Part shown: in pieces, positions 34,148 through 43,162 of the stretch
How the letters are laid out: each line of letters opens with the position of its first letter
Position numbering within the stretch: the stretch's first letter is position 1
Assembly (NCBI RefSeq): GCF_000383615.1
Contig: NZ_KB911614.1
Coordinates: 20,493 to 84,492 of the forward strand
Length of the DNA: 64,000 nucleotides
Origin: Streptomyces canus 299MFChir4.1
GTDB taxonomy: Bacteria > Actinomycetota > Actinomycetes > Streptomycetales > Streptomycetaceae
Reading direction: 5' to 3'
Program-made: the position numbers and the translations under genes
Notes under the pieces: model-generated
Databases searched by the model: none
The model's input: the letters and a program-made list of their open reading frames with translations, nothing else
What the model was told of the DNA's origin: nothing

Positions 34148-35017
34148 TCATCTGAACACGGACGCGGGCGGCGCCGGGGAGGCCACCGCCTCGGCGTCTG
34201 TCACGGGTACGGCCCCTCCGGTGAAGTCCCGGAGCGCCTTGCCGTGTTCGACACGGCCGGGGTGCGGGTCGGAGGCGGCCCGGCGGGTCAGTTCCGCGAT
34301 CGGCAGCGGGGTGTCGGAGGCGACGAGTACGGCGTTGCCGAAGCGTTTGCCGCGCAGGACCGTCGGGTCGGCGACGAGGGCGAGTTCGGGGAAGCGGGCG
34401 GCGGCGGTGGCGATCTGGCCGCGGAGATGGGCGAGCGGCGGTCCGTCGGCGAGGTTGGCGGCGTAGAGACCGCCCGGCCTGAGCGCCCTTCGGACCTCGT
34501 CGAGGAACTCAGTGGAGGTGAGGTGTGCCGGGGTCCTGGCTCCGCTGAACACGTCGGCGATGACGAGATCGGCCCATCCGTCGGCGACCTTGGCGAGACC
34601 CTCGCGGGCGTCGACGGACCGCACGCGTATTCGCGCGGTCGGCTCCAACGGGAGCTTCTGCCGGATCAGTTGCACCAGGGCCGCGTCCCGCTCGACGACC
34701 TGCTGGGTGGAGCGGGGGCGGGTGGCGGCGAGGTACCGGGCGAGGGTGAACGCGCCTCCGCCGAGGTGTACGGCGTGCACGGGCTTGTTGGCGGGCGCGA
34801 CCAGGTCGATGACGTGGCCGAGCCGGCGCTGGTACTCGAAGGAGAGGTGGCGCGGGTCGTCGAGGTCGACGTGGGACTGGGGGGCGCCGTCGATGAGCAG
34901 CGTCCACGCGTGCGTGCGCTCCCGGTCGGGGATGAGCTGGGCGAGACCGCCGTCGACGGGTTCGACGACGGCTTCGGCGGCCGGGCTTCCACGGCGAGAA
35001 CTCTTGGACTTACCCAC
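34148..35017 (-). CDS. Spermidine-synthase-like methyltransferase-fold protein
   Basis: This 289-residue Rossmann protein of the SpeE-like superfamily has the SAM-type loop VHLGGGAFTLARYL (about 86-99), the acidic VVERDAALV strand end (about 108) and DLVIADVFSGARTPAHLTS (about 148-166), which matches the polyamine-synthase DxxD-like catalytic region. The substrate is not certain; many actinobacterial copies are annotated only as fused or SpeE-like. It starts with a basic, Ser-rich tail. It is a single gene, convergent with a secreted protein gene. Confidence 0.82.
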   Translation of the reverse strand: MGKSKSSRRGSPAAEAVVEPVDGGLAQLIPDRERTHAWTLLIDGAPQSHVDLDDPRHLSFEYQRRLGHVIDLVAPANKPVHAVHLGGGAFTLARYLAATRPRSTQQVVERDAALVQLIRQKLPLEPTARIRVRSVDAREGLAKVADGWADLVIADVFSGARTPAHLTSTEFLDEVRRALRPGGLYAANLADGPPLAHLRGQIATAAARFPELALVADPTVLRGKRFGNAVLVASDTPLPIAELTRRAASDPHPGRVEHGKALRDFTGGAVPVTDAEAVASPAPPASVFR

Positions 35018-35083
35018 TACGCCATTATCCGCGGCGCAAGGCCTTCCCGCGTCCGCGGGCCGGTGGGATCGGGCGGCTGCCGG

Positions 35084-35464
35084 TCAACGGCAATTGTCCG
35101 CGGCCTCGATCAGCCTCGCCGCCTCGCCCAGTGCCGCCCGCAGCACCGCGGGGTCCGTCGCCAGATCCGCGTCTCCCGGCGGCAGCAGCCAGTCCGACCC
35201 CTCCACGGGCGGCTCCGGAGTCAGCCGCAGCCCCCGGCCGTCGGTCTCCGTGCAGGTGCTCCCCGGCACGTCCCAGCCCGCCGCCGTCCCCGGCGGCACC
35301 AGGAACCCCAAGGTCTGGCCACCGTCGTCGTGCAGCACGGGCCCGACGCCCTCACTCACCCCCCGCCGCAGGATGTCGACGGCCTCCAGGCCGTGTCGCG
35401 CCGGCACCGTGACCACGTCGCACGACACCGGCGTACAGGGATTGACGCTCCGGCTGATCTCCAT
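35084..35464 (-). CDS. Conserved hypothetical protein
   Basis: This is a soluble protein of about 126 residues with a VPARHGLEAVDIL segment, GFLVPPGTAAGWDVPGSTC and LLPPGDADLATDPAVLRAAL. The FLVPPGTA block resembles segments of Streptomyces proteins annotated as prim-pol N-terminal-like, but the match is short and no catalytic residues can be named. ATG 35464 follows GGTGGAGG with good spacing; the frame extends to a TTG at 35509 without a ribosome-binding site. Three cysteines are present. The function is unknown. Confidence 0.65.
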   Translation of the reverse strand: MEISRSVNPCTPVSCDVVTVPARHGLEAVDILRRGVSEGVGPVLHDDGGQTLGFLVPPGTAAGWDVPGSTCTETDGRGLRLTPEPPVEGSDWLLPPGDADLATDPAVLRAALGEAARLIEAADNCR

Positions 35465-35729
35465 CGCGGCCTCCACCAAGGAACCCTCGTCCGACTCCGG
35501 GAAGTTCAACGCGCGCCGACGTCAACGGCTACGGCGAAAGTCCGCCGCAAAGGATGGCAGTTCATGGCGGATCCAGGATGAGATATCCGGTTTGTAGCCA
35601 AACCCCGCATGGGGACCCGGACACACCAGGTACGTTCTTGCCCGCCGGAAACAGGGCGTCACACTGACAAACCAGTCAACTCGCCTCACCCCCGGCATGG
35701 TTCGACGGTTCGCACGAGAGGACCCGGCC

Positions 35730-37136
35730 ATGGCGTCGTCAATGGTGACCTCGTCCCAGTCCCCCACACCACCGAGGCCGAACCTCGCGTTCCGGCGCCT
35801 GCGCGGACAGCGCTCGCCGGCCGAGTTCGCCGCGGCGGTGCGACGGGCCGCGCGCGAGATCGGCGAGAGCGTCAGCTGCGACGCACGCTATGTGGGCCGC
35901 GTCGAGGCGGGCGAGATCCGTTGCCCCAACTACGCGTACGAACGGGTGTTCCTGCACATGTTCCCCGGCCGCACGCTCTCCGACCTGGGCTTCGCCTCCC
36001 GCGCCTCCGTACGCGGACGCCGGGGGCGCCCCACGAGTGAGACACAGGGGACGTACGAGCCGTATGACACGCAGGACACGCAGGACCCCGACGAGACGTA
36101 CGACGACTACGAGGAGAGCGACGTGCTGCGTCGCGCATTCATGACCGGCGGGGGCGTCACGGTCGCCGCCGCCTCACTGGGCCCCATCGGGCTCGCGCTC
36201 GACGCCGCGCCCGCCGGACGGCCCGTCCGCCGCGCCGGGACGGGCGAGGCGGGCGCCCTGGAAGAGGCCGTGCGCAGGATCCGGCTGCTCGACGACCGGC
36301 ACGGCGCCGACGGCCTGTACCAGCGCGCGGCAGCTCCCCTGCGCGCCGCCTACGCGCTCCTGGACGCCGGCGCGACCCGGCAGACGACCGCCGACCGGCT
36401 GCACTCGGGTGCGGGTGAACTCGCCATCTCGGTGGGCTGGCTCGCGCACGACTCCGGGCGGTTCGACGACGCCCGCTCGCACTACGCGGAGGCCCTCGCG
36501 ACGGCCCGGGTGACCGGTGACGACGCCCTGGAGGCGCACGCCTTCTGCAACACCGCCTTCCTCGCGCGCGACGCGGGACGGCCGCGGGAGGCGGTACGGG
36601 CCGCGCAGGCAGCCCAGCGGGTCGCCCGGCCCCTGGGTTCGGCCCGGCTCATGTCGCTGCTCGCGCTGCGCGAGGCGGGCGGCTGGGCGGGGCTCGCCGA
36701 CCGCACCGGGTGCGAGCAGGCGCTTGTCCGCGCGCAGGCCTACTTCGAGCGGGGCCACTCGGACGCCGACCCCGAGTGGATGAGCTTCTACGGCGAGGCC
36801 GAGCTGGAGGGTCTGGAGGCGCAGTGCTGGTCCACGCTGGGCGACTGGCGCCGGGCCGCCCGGCACGCGCGCCGCGCGGCGGATCTCCAGGACCCGCACT
36901 TCACCCGCAACATCGCGCTGTACACAGCCGAGCTCGCCGACGACCTGGCCCGCGGCGGCCACCCGGACGAGGGGGCGGCGGCGGGGCTGCGGGTGCTGGA
37001 GCTGCTGGGCGAGGTCCAGTCGTCCCGTATCCAGACGATGCTGGCGGCGACGGCGAGGGTGCTGCTGCCGCACCGGCGGGCTTCGGGGGTGTCTGCGTTC
37101 CTGGAACGCCACGCTTCGACGCCGAGGTCTGCGTGA
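35730..37136 (+). CDS. NsdA-like regulator: N-terminal HTH-like domain plus TPR-type repeats
   Basis: This 468-residue protein has an N-terminal domain (about 18-90) with LRGQRSPAEFAAAVRRAARE, CDARYVGRVEAGEIRCPNYA and ERVFLHMFPG. That is the signature of the Streptomyces NsdA/NsdB-type family of negative regulators of differentiation. An acidic Asp/Tyr/Thr linker (about 105-130) and a hydrophobic stretch near 140-165 follow, then helical TPR-like repeats to the end. ATG 35730 has AGAGGA seven bases upstream; ATG 35697 has none. It may act on development like its relatives, but that is inferred from the family alone. Confidence 0.8.
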   Translation: MASSMVTSSQSPTPPRPNLAFRRLRGQRSPAEFAAAVRRAAREIGESVSCDARYVGRVEAGEIRCPNYAYERVFLHMFPGRTLSDLGFASRASVRGRRGRPTSETQGTYEPYDTQDTQDPDETYDDYEESDVLRRAFMTGGGVTVAAASLGPIGLALDAAPAGRPVRRAGTGEAGALEEAVRRIRLLDDRHGADGLYQRAAAPLRAAYALLDAGATRQTTADRLHSGAGELAISVGWLAHDSGRFDDARSHYAEALATARVTGDDALEAHAFCNTAFLARDAGRPREAVRAAQAAQRVARPLGSARLMSLLALREAGGWAGLADRTGCEQALVRAQAYFERGHSDADPEWMSFYGEAELEGLEAQCWSTLGDWRRAARHARRAADLQDPHFTRNIALYTAELADDLARGGHPDEGAAAGLRVLELLGEVQSSRIQTMLAATARVLLPHRRASGVSAFLERHASTPRSA

Positions 37137-37169
37137 CGGGTCAGTTCTTGGGCTGCGGGCCGGTGGGGG

Positions 37170-37260
37170 CTGGTCGCGCGGTTCCCCGCGCCCCTAGGTC
37201 GGTGCGGTCACGGCCTGCCCAGCTGTACCCACTCAGGGGCGCGGGGAACTGCGCGACCAG
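37170..37260. repeat. Long imperfect inverted repeat (26-bp arms)
   Basis: The arms at 37170-37195 and 37235-37260 are complementary over 26 bases with one mismatch, separated by a 39-base loop. The arm sequence (around GGTTCCCCGCGCCCCT) is a familiar dispersed repeat of Streptomyces intergenic regions. It sits between two convergent stops and could act as a bidirectional terminator. Confidence 0.85.
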
Positions 37261-37281
37261 AAACGACGGACCGGCACCCGG

Positions 37282-37878
37282 CTACGAACCCAGATGCCCC
37301 ATGTCGTTCCAGCTCTCGATCGCGGGCTCCCCATAAGCCCAGCCGAGCACCGAGAGGGACGTCGGATTAAGCCGTATCCGGGCCGCGAAGCCAACCGGCA
37401 GGCCCAGCCACCGTGCCCCGATGGACCGCAGGATGTGCCCGTGGGCGAAGACCAGCACATCCCGGTCCGCCGAGCGCGCCCACGCGACGACCTCGTCCGC
37501 GCGAGAAGTGATCTCCGCCAGGGACTCCCCCTCGGGAACGCCGTCCCGCCAGATCAGCCAGCCCGGCCGCATCGCCTGGATCTCTTCCGGGGTCATGCCC
37601 TCGTACGTGCCGTAGTCCCACTCCATGAGCGTGTCCCAGGTGGCAGCCCGCTCCCCGAACCCGGCGAGTTCGCAGGTCTCCCGCGCGCGTACCAGCGGGC
37701 TCGTGCGTATCTCCACCCCGGGAAGGCCGTCGTACGGGGCCCGGTGCAGCCGCTCGCCGAGCAGCTTGGCGCCCCGTCGGCCCTCCTCCAGGAGCGGCAC
37801 GTCGGTCCTGCCGGTGTGCTTGCCGGACAGCGACCACTCGGTCTGTCCGTGCCGGGCCAGCAGGATGCGCGGTGCCAT
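37282..37878 (-). CDS. Histidine phosphatase family protein (phosphoglycerate-mutase-like)
   Basis: This 198-residue protein has the phospho-histidine motif LLARHGQTEW (residues 6-15), EWDYGTYEGMTPEEI near 88-102 and the second catalytic block VLVFAHGHILRSIGARW near 143-159. The family includes acid phosphatases such as those in nucleotide, sugar-phosphate or cobamide metabolism; the substrate cannot be told. It is a single gene on the minus strand with a normal length for a minimal branch member. It is divergent from the PAP2 gene. Confidence 0.9.
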   Translation of the reverse strand: MAPRILLARHGQTEWSLSGKHTGRTDVPLLEEGRRGAKLLGERLHRAPYDGLPGVEIRTSPLVRARETCELAGFGERAATWDTLMEWDYGTYEGMTPEEIQAMRPGWLIWRDGVPEGESLAEITSRADEVVAWARSADRDVLVFAHGHILRSIGARWLGLPVGFAARIRLNPTSLSVLGWAYGEPAIESWNDMGHLGS

Positions 37879-38086
37879 GGAGAAACCTTTCCGGGGGAAA
37901 GCGGAGGCGGAACGCCTCCATCATCGCGCACCCTGTGGGGGGCAACCCGACGGGCGTTCTCAGCGTCTTCGTGGACCGAAGGCGCTGCGTGGGGGCACTC
38001 CACAGGGGCCCGCGCATACGCCGTAAAGTGGCACCCCCGGACAAGGACCGCCGGACGCCGCGCGAAACGAAGGGGGACAGGATCGG

Positions 38087-39040
38087 ATGCCGCTGACCGA
38101 GACACCAGGCACCGAGGCAGCCCCTCAGACGCGGCTGCGCTGGTGGACGGAGCTGCCCCTGATCCTGTTGGTGTACGCCTGCTACAGCGCCGGCCGGCTC
38201 CTCGCCAGGGGCGACGTCACCGGCGCCGTGGACCACGGCCTGGCGATCCTCAAGGTCGAGAAGGTCCTGTACCTCAACGCCGAGCACCCGCTCAACCGGC
38301 TCTTCACCAGCCAGACCTGGATCGGCGTACCGGCCGACTTCTGGTACGCCTCGCTGCACTACCTGGTCACCCCGGCCGTCCTGATCTGGCTCTTCCGCTC
38401 GCGTGCCGTGCACTACCGGGCGGCCCGCACCTGGCTGATGACGTCCACGTTCATGGGTCTGATCGGCTTCACCCTGCTGCCGACCTGCCCGCCCCGCCTC
38501 CTCTCGGCGAGCTACGGCTTCGTCGACACCATGGCGCAGTACAGCTCGTACGGCTGGTGGGGCGGCGAGGCGAGTGCCCCGCGGGGCATGGGCGGCATGA
38601 CGAACCAGTACGCGGCCATGCCGAGCCTGCACGTCGGCTGGGCCCTGTGGTGCGGTGTGATGCTGTGGCGCTACGGCAGAACGCGTACGACGAGGGCCGC
38701 AGCGGTCGCCTACCCGCTGATCACCACCATCGTGGTCATGGGCACCGCGAACCACTACTTCCTCGACGCGGTCGCGGGCGCGGTGGTGATGGGGCTCGGG
38801 TTCCTGCTCGCCCCGTACGTCAGCCGCGTGGCCGAGCGGGCCACGGCGGGACTCCGCTCCCGGATGGTCACCGTTTCCGTCGCCTCTCGGGACACAGAGC
38901 CCTCAATTGTCAGTGCCGGATGCAAGACTTCCGCGGGTGAGCACATTCCACGGCAGCGCGAGTCACGCTTCCCAGGCGGAGCCGAGCCGAGTGCCGCTCC
39001 CACGGACGCGGGGGACGGCGCTCCGGCAGCGGCTCGCTGA
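38087..39040 (+). CDS. PAP2/Aur1-like membrane phosphatase
   Basis: This 317-residue membrane protein has about six helices. The PAP2-superfamily signature is of the inositolphosphotransferase (Aur1/Ipt1-like) type: FTLLPTCPPRLL, then YAAMPSLHVGWALW (catalytic His) and ANHYFLDAVAGA (second His and Asp). It likely acts on lipid phosphates or transfers phospho-inositol headgroups at the membrane. The C-terminal 60 residues are hydrophilic and overlap the start of the nuclease gene by about 100 bases, which suggests cotranscription. Confidence 0.87.
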   Translation: MPLTETPGTEAAPQTRLRWWTELPLILLVYACYSAGRLLARGDVTGAVDHGLAILKVEKVLYLNAEHPLNRLFTSQTWIGVPADFWYASLHYLVTPAVLIWLFRSRAVHYRAARTWLMTSTFMGLIGFTLLPTCPPRLLSASYGFVDTMAQYSSYGWWGGEASAPRGMGGMTNQYAAMPSLHVGWALWCGVMLWRYGRTRTTRAAAVAYPLITTIVVMGTANHYFLDAVAGAVVMGLGFLLAPYVSRVAERATAGLRSRMVTVSVASRDTEPSIVSAGCKTSAGEHIPRQRESRFPGGAEPSAAPTDAGDGAPAAAR

Positions 39041-40112
39041 GCTGCGCGGACCCGAGGTACCGGCCAAGGCACTGGACGCACGCGCCCTGGCGGCGCTCGC
39101 GGCGAACCCCGGCTGCAAGCGGCGCGCGATCCTCGACGGCGCCGGGGTGAACAAGACGGCGCTGGCGAGCGCCCTGGGGTCGCCGTCCGCCTTCGGGCAG
39201 TCGCAGTTCGCCCTGACCCGGGGCAACGCCTTCGAGGCCAAGGTCAAGGCGGACGGCGGCGCGGAGCTGCTGCGGCTGGTGCACGAGCGACTGGACCGGA
39301 GGGCCGAGCCGCCCACCGAGGCCCATGTCCCCGACCTCGCCGCGATCGGCCCCGAGGGCCGTACCGCGCGGACGGCCCTCGCCCTGCGCGAAGCCTCCGG
39401 GACACAGGGGTGGACGCTGCTCGACCACCCCATGCTCGCGCTCGACGTCGCCGGCTCCCCCGCCTTTCTGGAGCCCGACGCGGTGGTCGTGCACCCGGAC
39501 GGCAGCTGGACGGTCGTGGAGATCAAGTCCTTCCCGATGCTGGACGGTTCGGCGGACCCGTCGAAGGTGGGCGCGGCCGCCCGCCAGGCCGCGGTGTACG
39601 TCCTCGCGCTGGAGGAGGTCGCCGCCCGCGTGGAGCCGGCTCCGCGGGTCCGCCACCGGGTCCTGCTGGTCTGCCCCAAGGACTTCTCCAACCTGCCCAC
39701 CGCCTCGGCCGTCGACATCCGCAAGCAGCGCGCGGTCACCGCCCGCCAGCTGACCCGCCTCACCCGCGTCGAGGACATCGCCGACGCCCTCCCCGAGGGC
39801 ACCTGCTTCGCCCCCGACCTGCCCTCCGGCGAACTGACGGCCGCGGTCGAGTCGGTCCCGGCGACCTACGCCCCCGAGTGCCTGTCCGCGTGCGAACTGG
39901 CCTTCCACTGCCGGGACCGCTCCCGCGCGGACGGCGCGGTGACCTCCCTGGGCCGCTCGGTGCGTGCGGAGCTGGGCGGTCTGACGACGGTCGAGGAGGT
40001 CCTGGCGGCGGCCCGCGGCGAGGCCGGAGACCCGGACGACCCGGCGGTGGCGGCACTGCGCAGAGCGGCGGAGCTGCGCGCGGAGGCGCTGGGGGTGACC
40101 GCATGTCGCTGA
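38937..40112 (+). CDS. RecB/Cas4-type PD-(D/E)XK nuclease with predicted Fe-S cluster
   Basis: This protein of about 391 residues (GTG 38937; GTG 38991 is possible) has the nuclease core GNAFEAKV (about 96-103), Asp181 in EPDAVVV, EIK (Glu195, Lys197) and the QxxxY motif in RQAAVYVLAL (about 216-225). These are the RecB-clan catalytic motifs. Cys60 (NPGCKRR) and a distal C-x3-C-x5-C set (315, 319, 325; CLSACELAFHC) bracket the domain, as in the Fe-S nucleases Cas4, AddB and Dna2. It overlaps the next gene by ten bases. It is predicted to cut single-stranded DNA ends in a complex with the downstream proteins. Confidence 0.85.
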   Translation: MSTFHGSASHASQAEPSRVPLPRTRGTALRQRLAELRGPEVPAKALDARALAALAANPGCKRRAILDGAGVNKTALASALGSPSAFGQSQFALTRGNAFEAKVKADGGAELLRLVHERLDRRAEPPTEAHVPDLAAIGPEGRTARTALALREASGTQGWTLLDHPMLALDVAGSPAFLEPDAVVVHPDGSWTVVEIKSFPMLDGSADPSKVGAAARQAAVYVLALEEVAARVEPAPRVRHRVLLVCPKDFSNLPTASAVDIRKQRAVTARQLTRLTRVEDIADALPEGTCFAPDLPSGELTAAVESVPATYAPECLSACELAFHCRDRSRADGAVTSLGRSVRAELGGLTTVEEVLAAARGEAGDPDDPAVAALRRAAELRAEALGVTACR

Positions 40113-41695
40113 TCGCCACGCTGGCCCGGCTGGAAGCCGTCAGCACCGGCCGCGCCCAGCCCGCCGCAACCGTCCTCCACCGGCACCTCTCCGACCGGCC
40201 CCTCGTCCTGGTCCCGCTCACCACCGCGGGCGAGGCCGGTGCCCCGCTCGGCGCGCTCGTGGGCACCGACCGGGACGCCCCGCACCTCCTGGTCGTACCG
40301 CAGCCCCGGGACCGCGACCTCAGGTTCGCGTTCCTCGCCGAACTGGCGGACATCGTGCTGCCCTACCTCGACGGGTACGCCGAGTCGGTGGAGGCCGCCG
40401 AGCGCAACGAGACCGATCCGGAGACCGGCAAGCGGATCAAGGTCGAGGTCGAGCTGTGCGCGGACGCCCCGCAGCTGATCCTGCCGAGCCGCGCGGGCGT
40501 CGATTTCGTACGGCTGCTCGGGCGCTCCATGCGCTTTCGGCGTACGGCGGAGCAGGACCCGGAGACCCCGTACCCGGCCCCGCCCCGGGTGCCGTTGCTG
40601 GGCCGGTGGCTGACCCACTTCGGGGAGCGGGCCCGCGTGCCGGGCTCCGCGCTGCTCCTTGCGATGACGGACGTGCTGGGCCGGCACTGGTCCACCGGCC
40701 AGTCCACGCTGGAGGACCAGCACTTGGGCGCGCTGCTCGCCTGGATCGACCCGCCGCAGGCCCGGTCGGGCGCCGAGGCCGCCCTGGAGGCCGAGCTGGC
40801 CCGGGACGACCGCGGCCAGCTGCTGCACCCGCCCGCCGGTCCCGCCACCGACCCGGCGTTCGACAACAAGCTGCTCGCCCCCGCCTTCGAGCGCTACGAC
40901 CGCGCGCGTACCGCCCTCGCCGCCGCCGAGGACGGTCTGGAGGCCGACGACCGGCTCGGCGCACTCACCGCGGCCGAGCAGGAGATCCGCGCCCTCGTCG
41001 CGAGTCGCACCCGCCCCACCTGGGACGCGGTGTGGCGGGGCGTGGACCTGCTGCGGGTGCTGCCCGAGGGGGCGCATGTCGAGGAGCGGTGGACGCGCGA
41101 CCGCTGGTCGTTCACGGGCCACCGCGACCGGGTCGTGGCGGGCGAGCCCCCGCAGTCGCGCCGCGACGACGCGGTCACCGCCGCCAACAAACTCGCCGCG
41201 CGTGAGCGCGAACAGGCCCGCCTTGAGGCGCAGGAGGCACTCGACGACCCGCTGGTGATGGCGGGGCGGCGGTTGGCCGGTGAGGCGTTCGCCGGGGAGG
41301 TCACGGACGTCGTCATGACGTACAGCGAGGGCAAGCGGCCCAGCCCGCGCCCGCTGGTGACCGTACGGACCGACGACCGGCCGCATCTGGGCGAGCGGGC
41401 CAAGGTGTACCGCTCGCTGGGCGGCAAGCCGCAGTCGGCCGAGTTCGTGGCGTCCGAGGAGGAGGGCGCGCTGGTCGTCCTCAAGATCCTCGACAAGATG
41501 GGCCGCGGCAAGGAGCCGGAGACCGGGTCGGTCCCCGAGAAGGGCGACCGGGTGTGCTTCACGCTCTTCGAGCACGAGCAGCGCGGCGGCGCGAAGCTGC
41601 CCGACCCGGAGGACACCCCGTGGACGCACGGCGGGCCGCCCGGTGAGGCCGTGCAGGAGAGCGCCGACCCCCTGACCCCGGAGGACGTCCTGTGA
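40103..41695 (+). CDS. Uncharacterised 530-residue partner protein between nuclease and helicase
   Basis: This 530-residue soluble, Arg/Asp/Glu-rich protein has no recognised catalytic motif. The N-terminal 180 residues form an alpha/beta domain (LVLVPLTTAGEAGAPLGALV, LLVVPQPRDRDLRF). The middle (about 230-390) is helical and coiled-coil-like (AALEAELARDDR, DRVVAGEPPQSRRDDAVTAA). The C-terminus (about 395-505) looks beta-rich (VTDVVMTYSEGKR, RPLVTVRTDDRP, KGDRVCFTLFEHE), similar in style to the stalk-and-barrel insertion of Upf1/Dna2 helicases. ATG 40103 overlaps the nuclease stop, and the helicase start overlaps this stop (GTGA). It probably bridges the two enzymes. Confidence 0.75.
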   Translation: MSLIATLARLEAVSTGRAQPAATVLHRHLSDRPLVLVPLTTAGEAGAPLGALVGTDRDAPHLLVVPQPRDRDLRFAFLAELADIVLPYLDGYAESVEAAERNETDPETGKRIKVEVELCADAPQLILPSRAGVDFVRLLGRSMRFRRTAEQDPETPYPAPPRVPLLGRWLTHFGERARVPGSALLLAMTDVLGRHWSTGQSTLEDQHLGALLAWIDPPQARSGAEAALEAELARDDRGQLLHPPAGPATDPAFDNKLLAPAFERYDRARTALAAAEDGLEADDRLGALTAAEQEIRALVASRTRPTWDAVWRGVDLLRVLPEGAHVEERWTRDRWSFTGHRDRVVAGEPPQSRRDDAVTAANKLAAREREQARLEAQEALDDPLVMAGRRLAGEAFAGEVTDVVMTYSEGKRPSPRPLVTVRTDDRPHLGERAKVYRSLGGKPQSAEFVASEEEGALVVLKILDKMGRGKEPETGSVPEKGDRVCFTLFEHEQRGGAKLPDPEDTPWTHGGPPGEAVQESADPLTPEDVL

Positions 41696-43044
41696 CCACC
41701 CAGGCCAGGGGCCCCCGGGCCTTCGACTCCGGTGCCGAGGCCGGACGGGCCACCGACGCGATCCTCCGCGACACCCTGCACGGCACCCACCGCGGAGTCG
41801 TCGTCGACTCCCCGCCCGGCGCCGGCAAGTCCACCCTCGTCGTCCGCGCGGCACTCGAACTGGCCGACGCGGGACGCCCGCTGATGGTGGTCGCACAGAC
41901 GAACGCCCAGGTGGACGACCTGGTCCTCCGGCTCGCCGAGAAGAACCCCGAGCTGCCGGTGGGGCGGCTGCACAGCAGTGACGCCGACCCGTACGACAAG
42001 GCGCTGGACGACCTGCCCCAGGTCCGCAAGTCGGCGAAGGCGGGTGATCTGACCGGGCTGCCCGTGGTGATCTCCACGGCCGCCAAGTGGGGGCATGTGA
42101 AGGCCGACGAGCCCTGGGCGCACGCGATCGTCGACGAGGCGTACCAGATGCGCTCGGACGCGCTGCTGGCGGTGGCCGGACTGTTCGAGCGGGCGCTGTT
42201 CGTGGGCGACCCCGGGCAGCTGGACCCGTTCGCGATCGTGGGCAGCGAGCAGTGGGCGGGGCTGTCGTACGACCCCTCGGCCTCGGCGGTGACGACCCTG
42301 CTGGCCCACAACCCCGAGCTGCCCCAGCACCGGCTGCCGGTGTCCTGGCGGCTCCCCGCCTCGGCCGCGCCCCTGGTCTCGGACGCCTTCTACCCGTACA
42401 CGCCCTTCCGCAGCGGGACCGGCCACGACGACCGCCGGCTCGCCTTCGCGGTCCCCTCGGACGGCTCCGGGCCCGACCGGGTCATCGACGCGGCGGCGGA
42501 GTCCGGCTGGGGACTGCTGGAGCTGCCGGCCCGCCACACCCCGCGCACGGACCCGGAGGCGGTACGGGCCGTCGCGAGCGTCGTACGGCGTCTTCTCGAC
42601 CGGGGCGGGGCGGCCACGTCGGAGCGCTCACCGGACCCCTCGCCGCTGACGGCCGACCGCATCGCGGTGGGCACGGCGCACCGGGACCAGGCGGCGGCGG
42701 TCCGCGCGGCGCTGGCCGACCTCGGCGTCGCGGACGTCACCGTCGACACGGCGAACCGTCTCCAGGGCCGCGAGTACGACGTCACGGTCGTCCTCCACCC
42801 GCTCTCCGGCCGCCCCGACGCCACCGCCTTCCACCTGGAGACGGGCCGCCTGTGCGTGCTGGCCTCCCGGCACCGCCACGCCTGCATCGTGGTGTGCCGG
42901 GCGGGCGTGAGCGACCTGTTGGACGACTACCCGTCCACGGAACCGGTCCAGCTGGGAACGCTGGTGAAGTTCCCGGACGGCTGGGAGGCCAACCACGCGG
43001 TACTCGCACGGCTGGCGGAACACCGGGTGGCGTGGCGGCCGTGA
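41692..43044 (+). CDS. SF1B (Upf1/Dna2-like) helicase
   Basis: This 450-residue DNA/RNA helicase has Walker A PPGAGKST (41-48), a motif Ia-like VVAQTNAQVDDL (about 67-78), Walker B AIVDEAYQM (145-153), motif III VGDPGQLDP (171-179) and motif IV RLPVSWRLP (214-222). Motif V is VDTANRLQGREYDV (351-364) and motif VI is RLCVLASRHRHA (386-397). The order and wording fit the Upf1-like SF1B group (5'-3'). It lacks the internal stalk and barrel domains of classical members; the upstream gene may supply them. The GTG start is at 41692 in a GTGA overlap. It is the third gene of a nuclease-partner-helicase operon. Confidence 0.88.
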   Translation: MTTQARGPRAFDSGAEAGRATDAILRDTLHGTHRGVVVDSPPGAGKSTLVVRAALELADAGRPLMVVAQTNAQVDDLVLRLAEKNPELPVGRLHSSDADPYDKALDDLPQVRKSAKAGDLTGLPVVISTAAKWGHVKADEPWAHAIVDEAYQMRSDALLAVAGLFERALFVGDPGQLDPFAIVGSEQWAGLSYDPSASAVTTLLAHNPELPQHRLPVSWRLPASAAPLVSDAFYPYTPFRSGTGHDDRRLAFAVPSDGSGPDRVIDAAAESGWGLLELPARHTPRTDPEAVRAVASVVRRLLDRGGAATSERSPDPSPLTADRIAVGTAHRDQAAAVRAALADLGVADVTVDTANRLQGREYDVTVVLHPLSGRPDATAFHLETGRLCVLASRHRHACIVVCRAGVSDLLDDYPSTEPVQLGTLVKFPDGWEANHAVLARLAEHRVAWRP

Positions 43045-43162
43045 CGTAGGCCTCGGTATGTGCCGGAGGCGACCCGCCCCCTTGCACGGGCGCGGGACAA
43101 TGGACGGTGGCCCTTCCACAGGCGGGCCGTCGGTACGGACGACGTACGAGGAGGATGAAGAC

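Noticed and set aside
37170..37260. CRISPR array
   Set aside because: There are only two arms in inverted orientation, with no repeated spacer units. No cas genes are present; the nuclease at 38937 is Cas4-like in fold class only.
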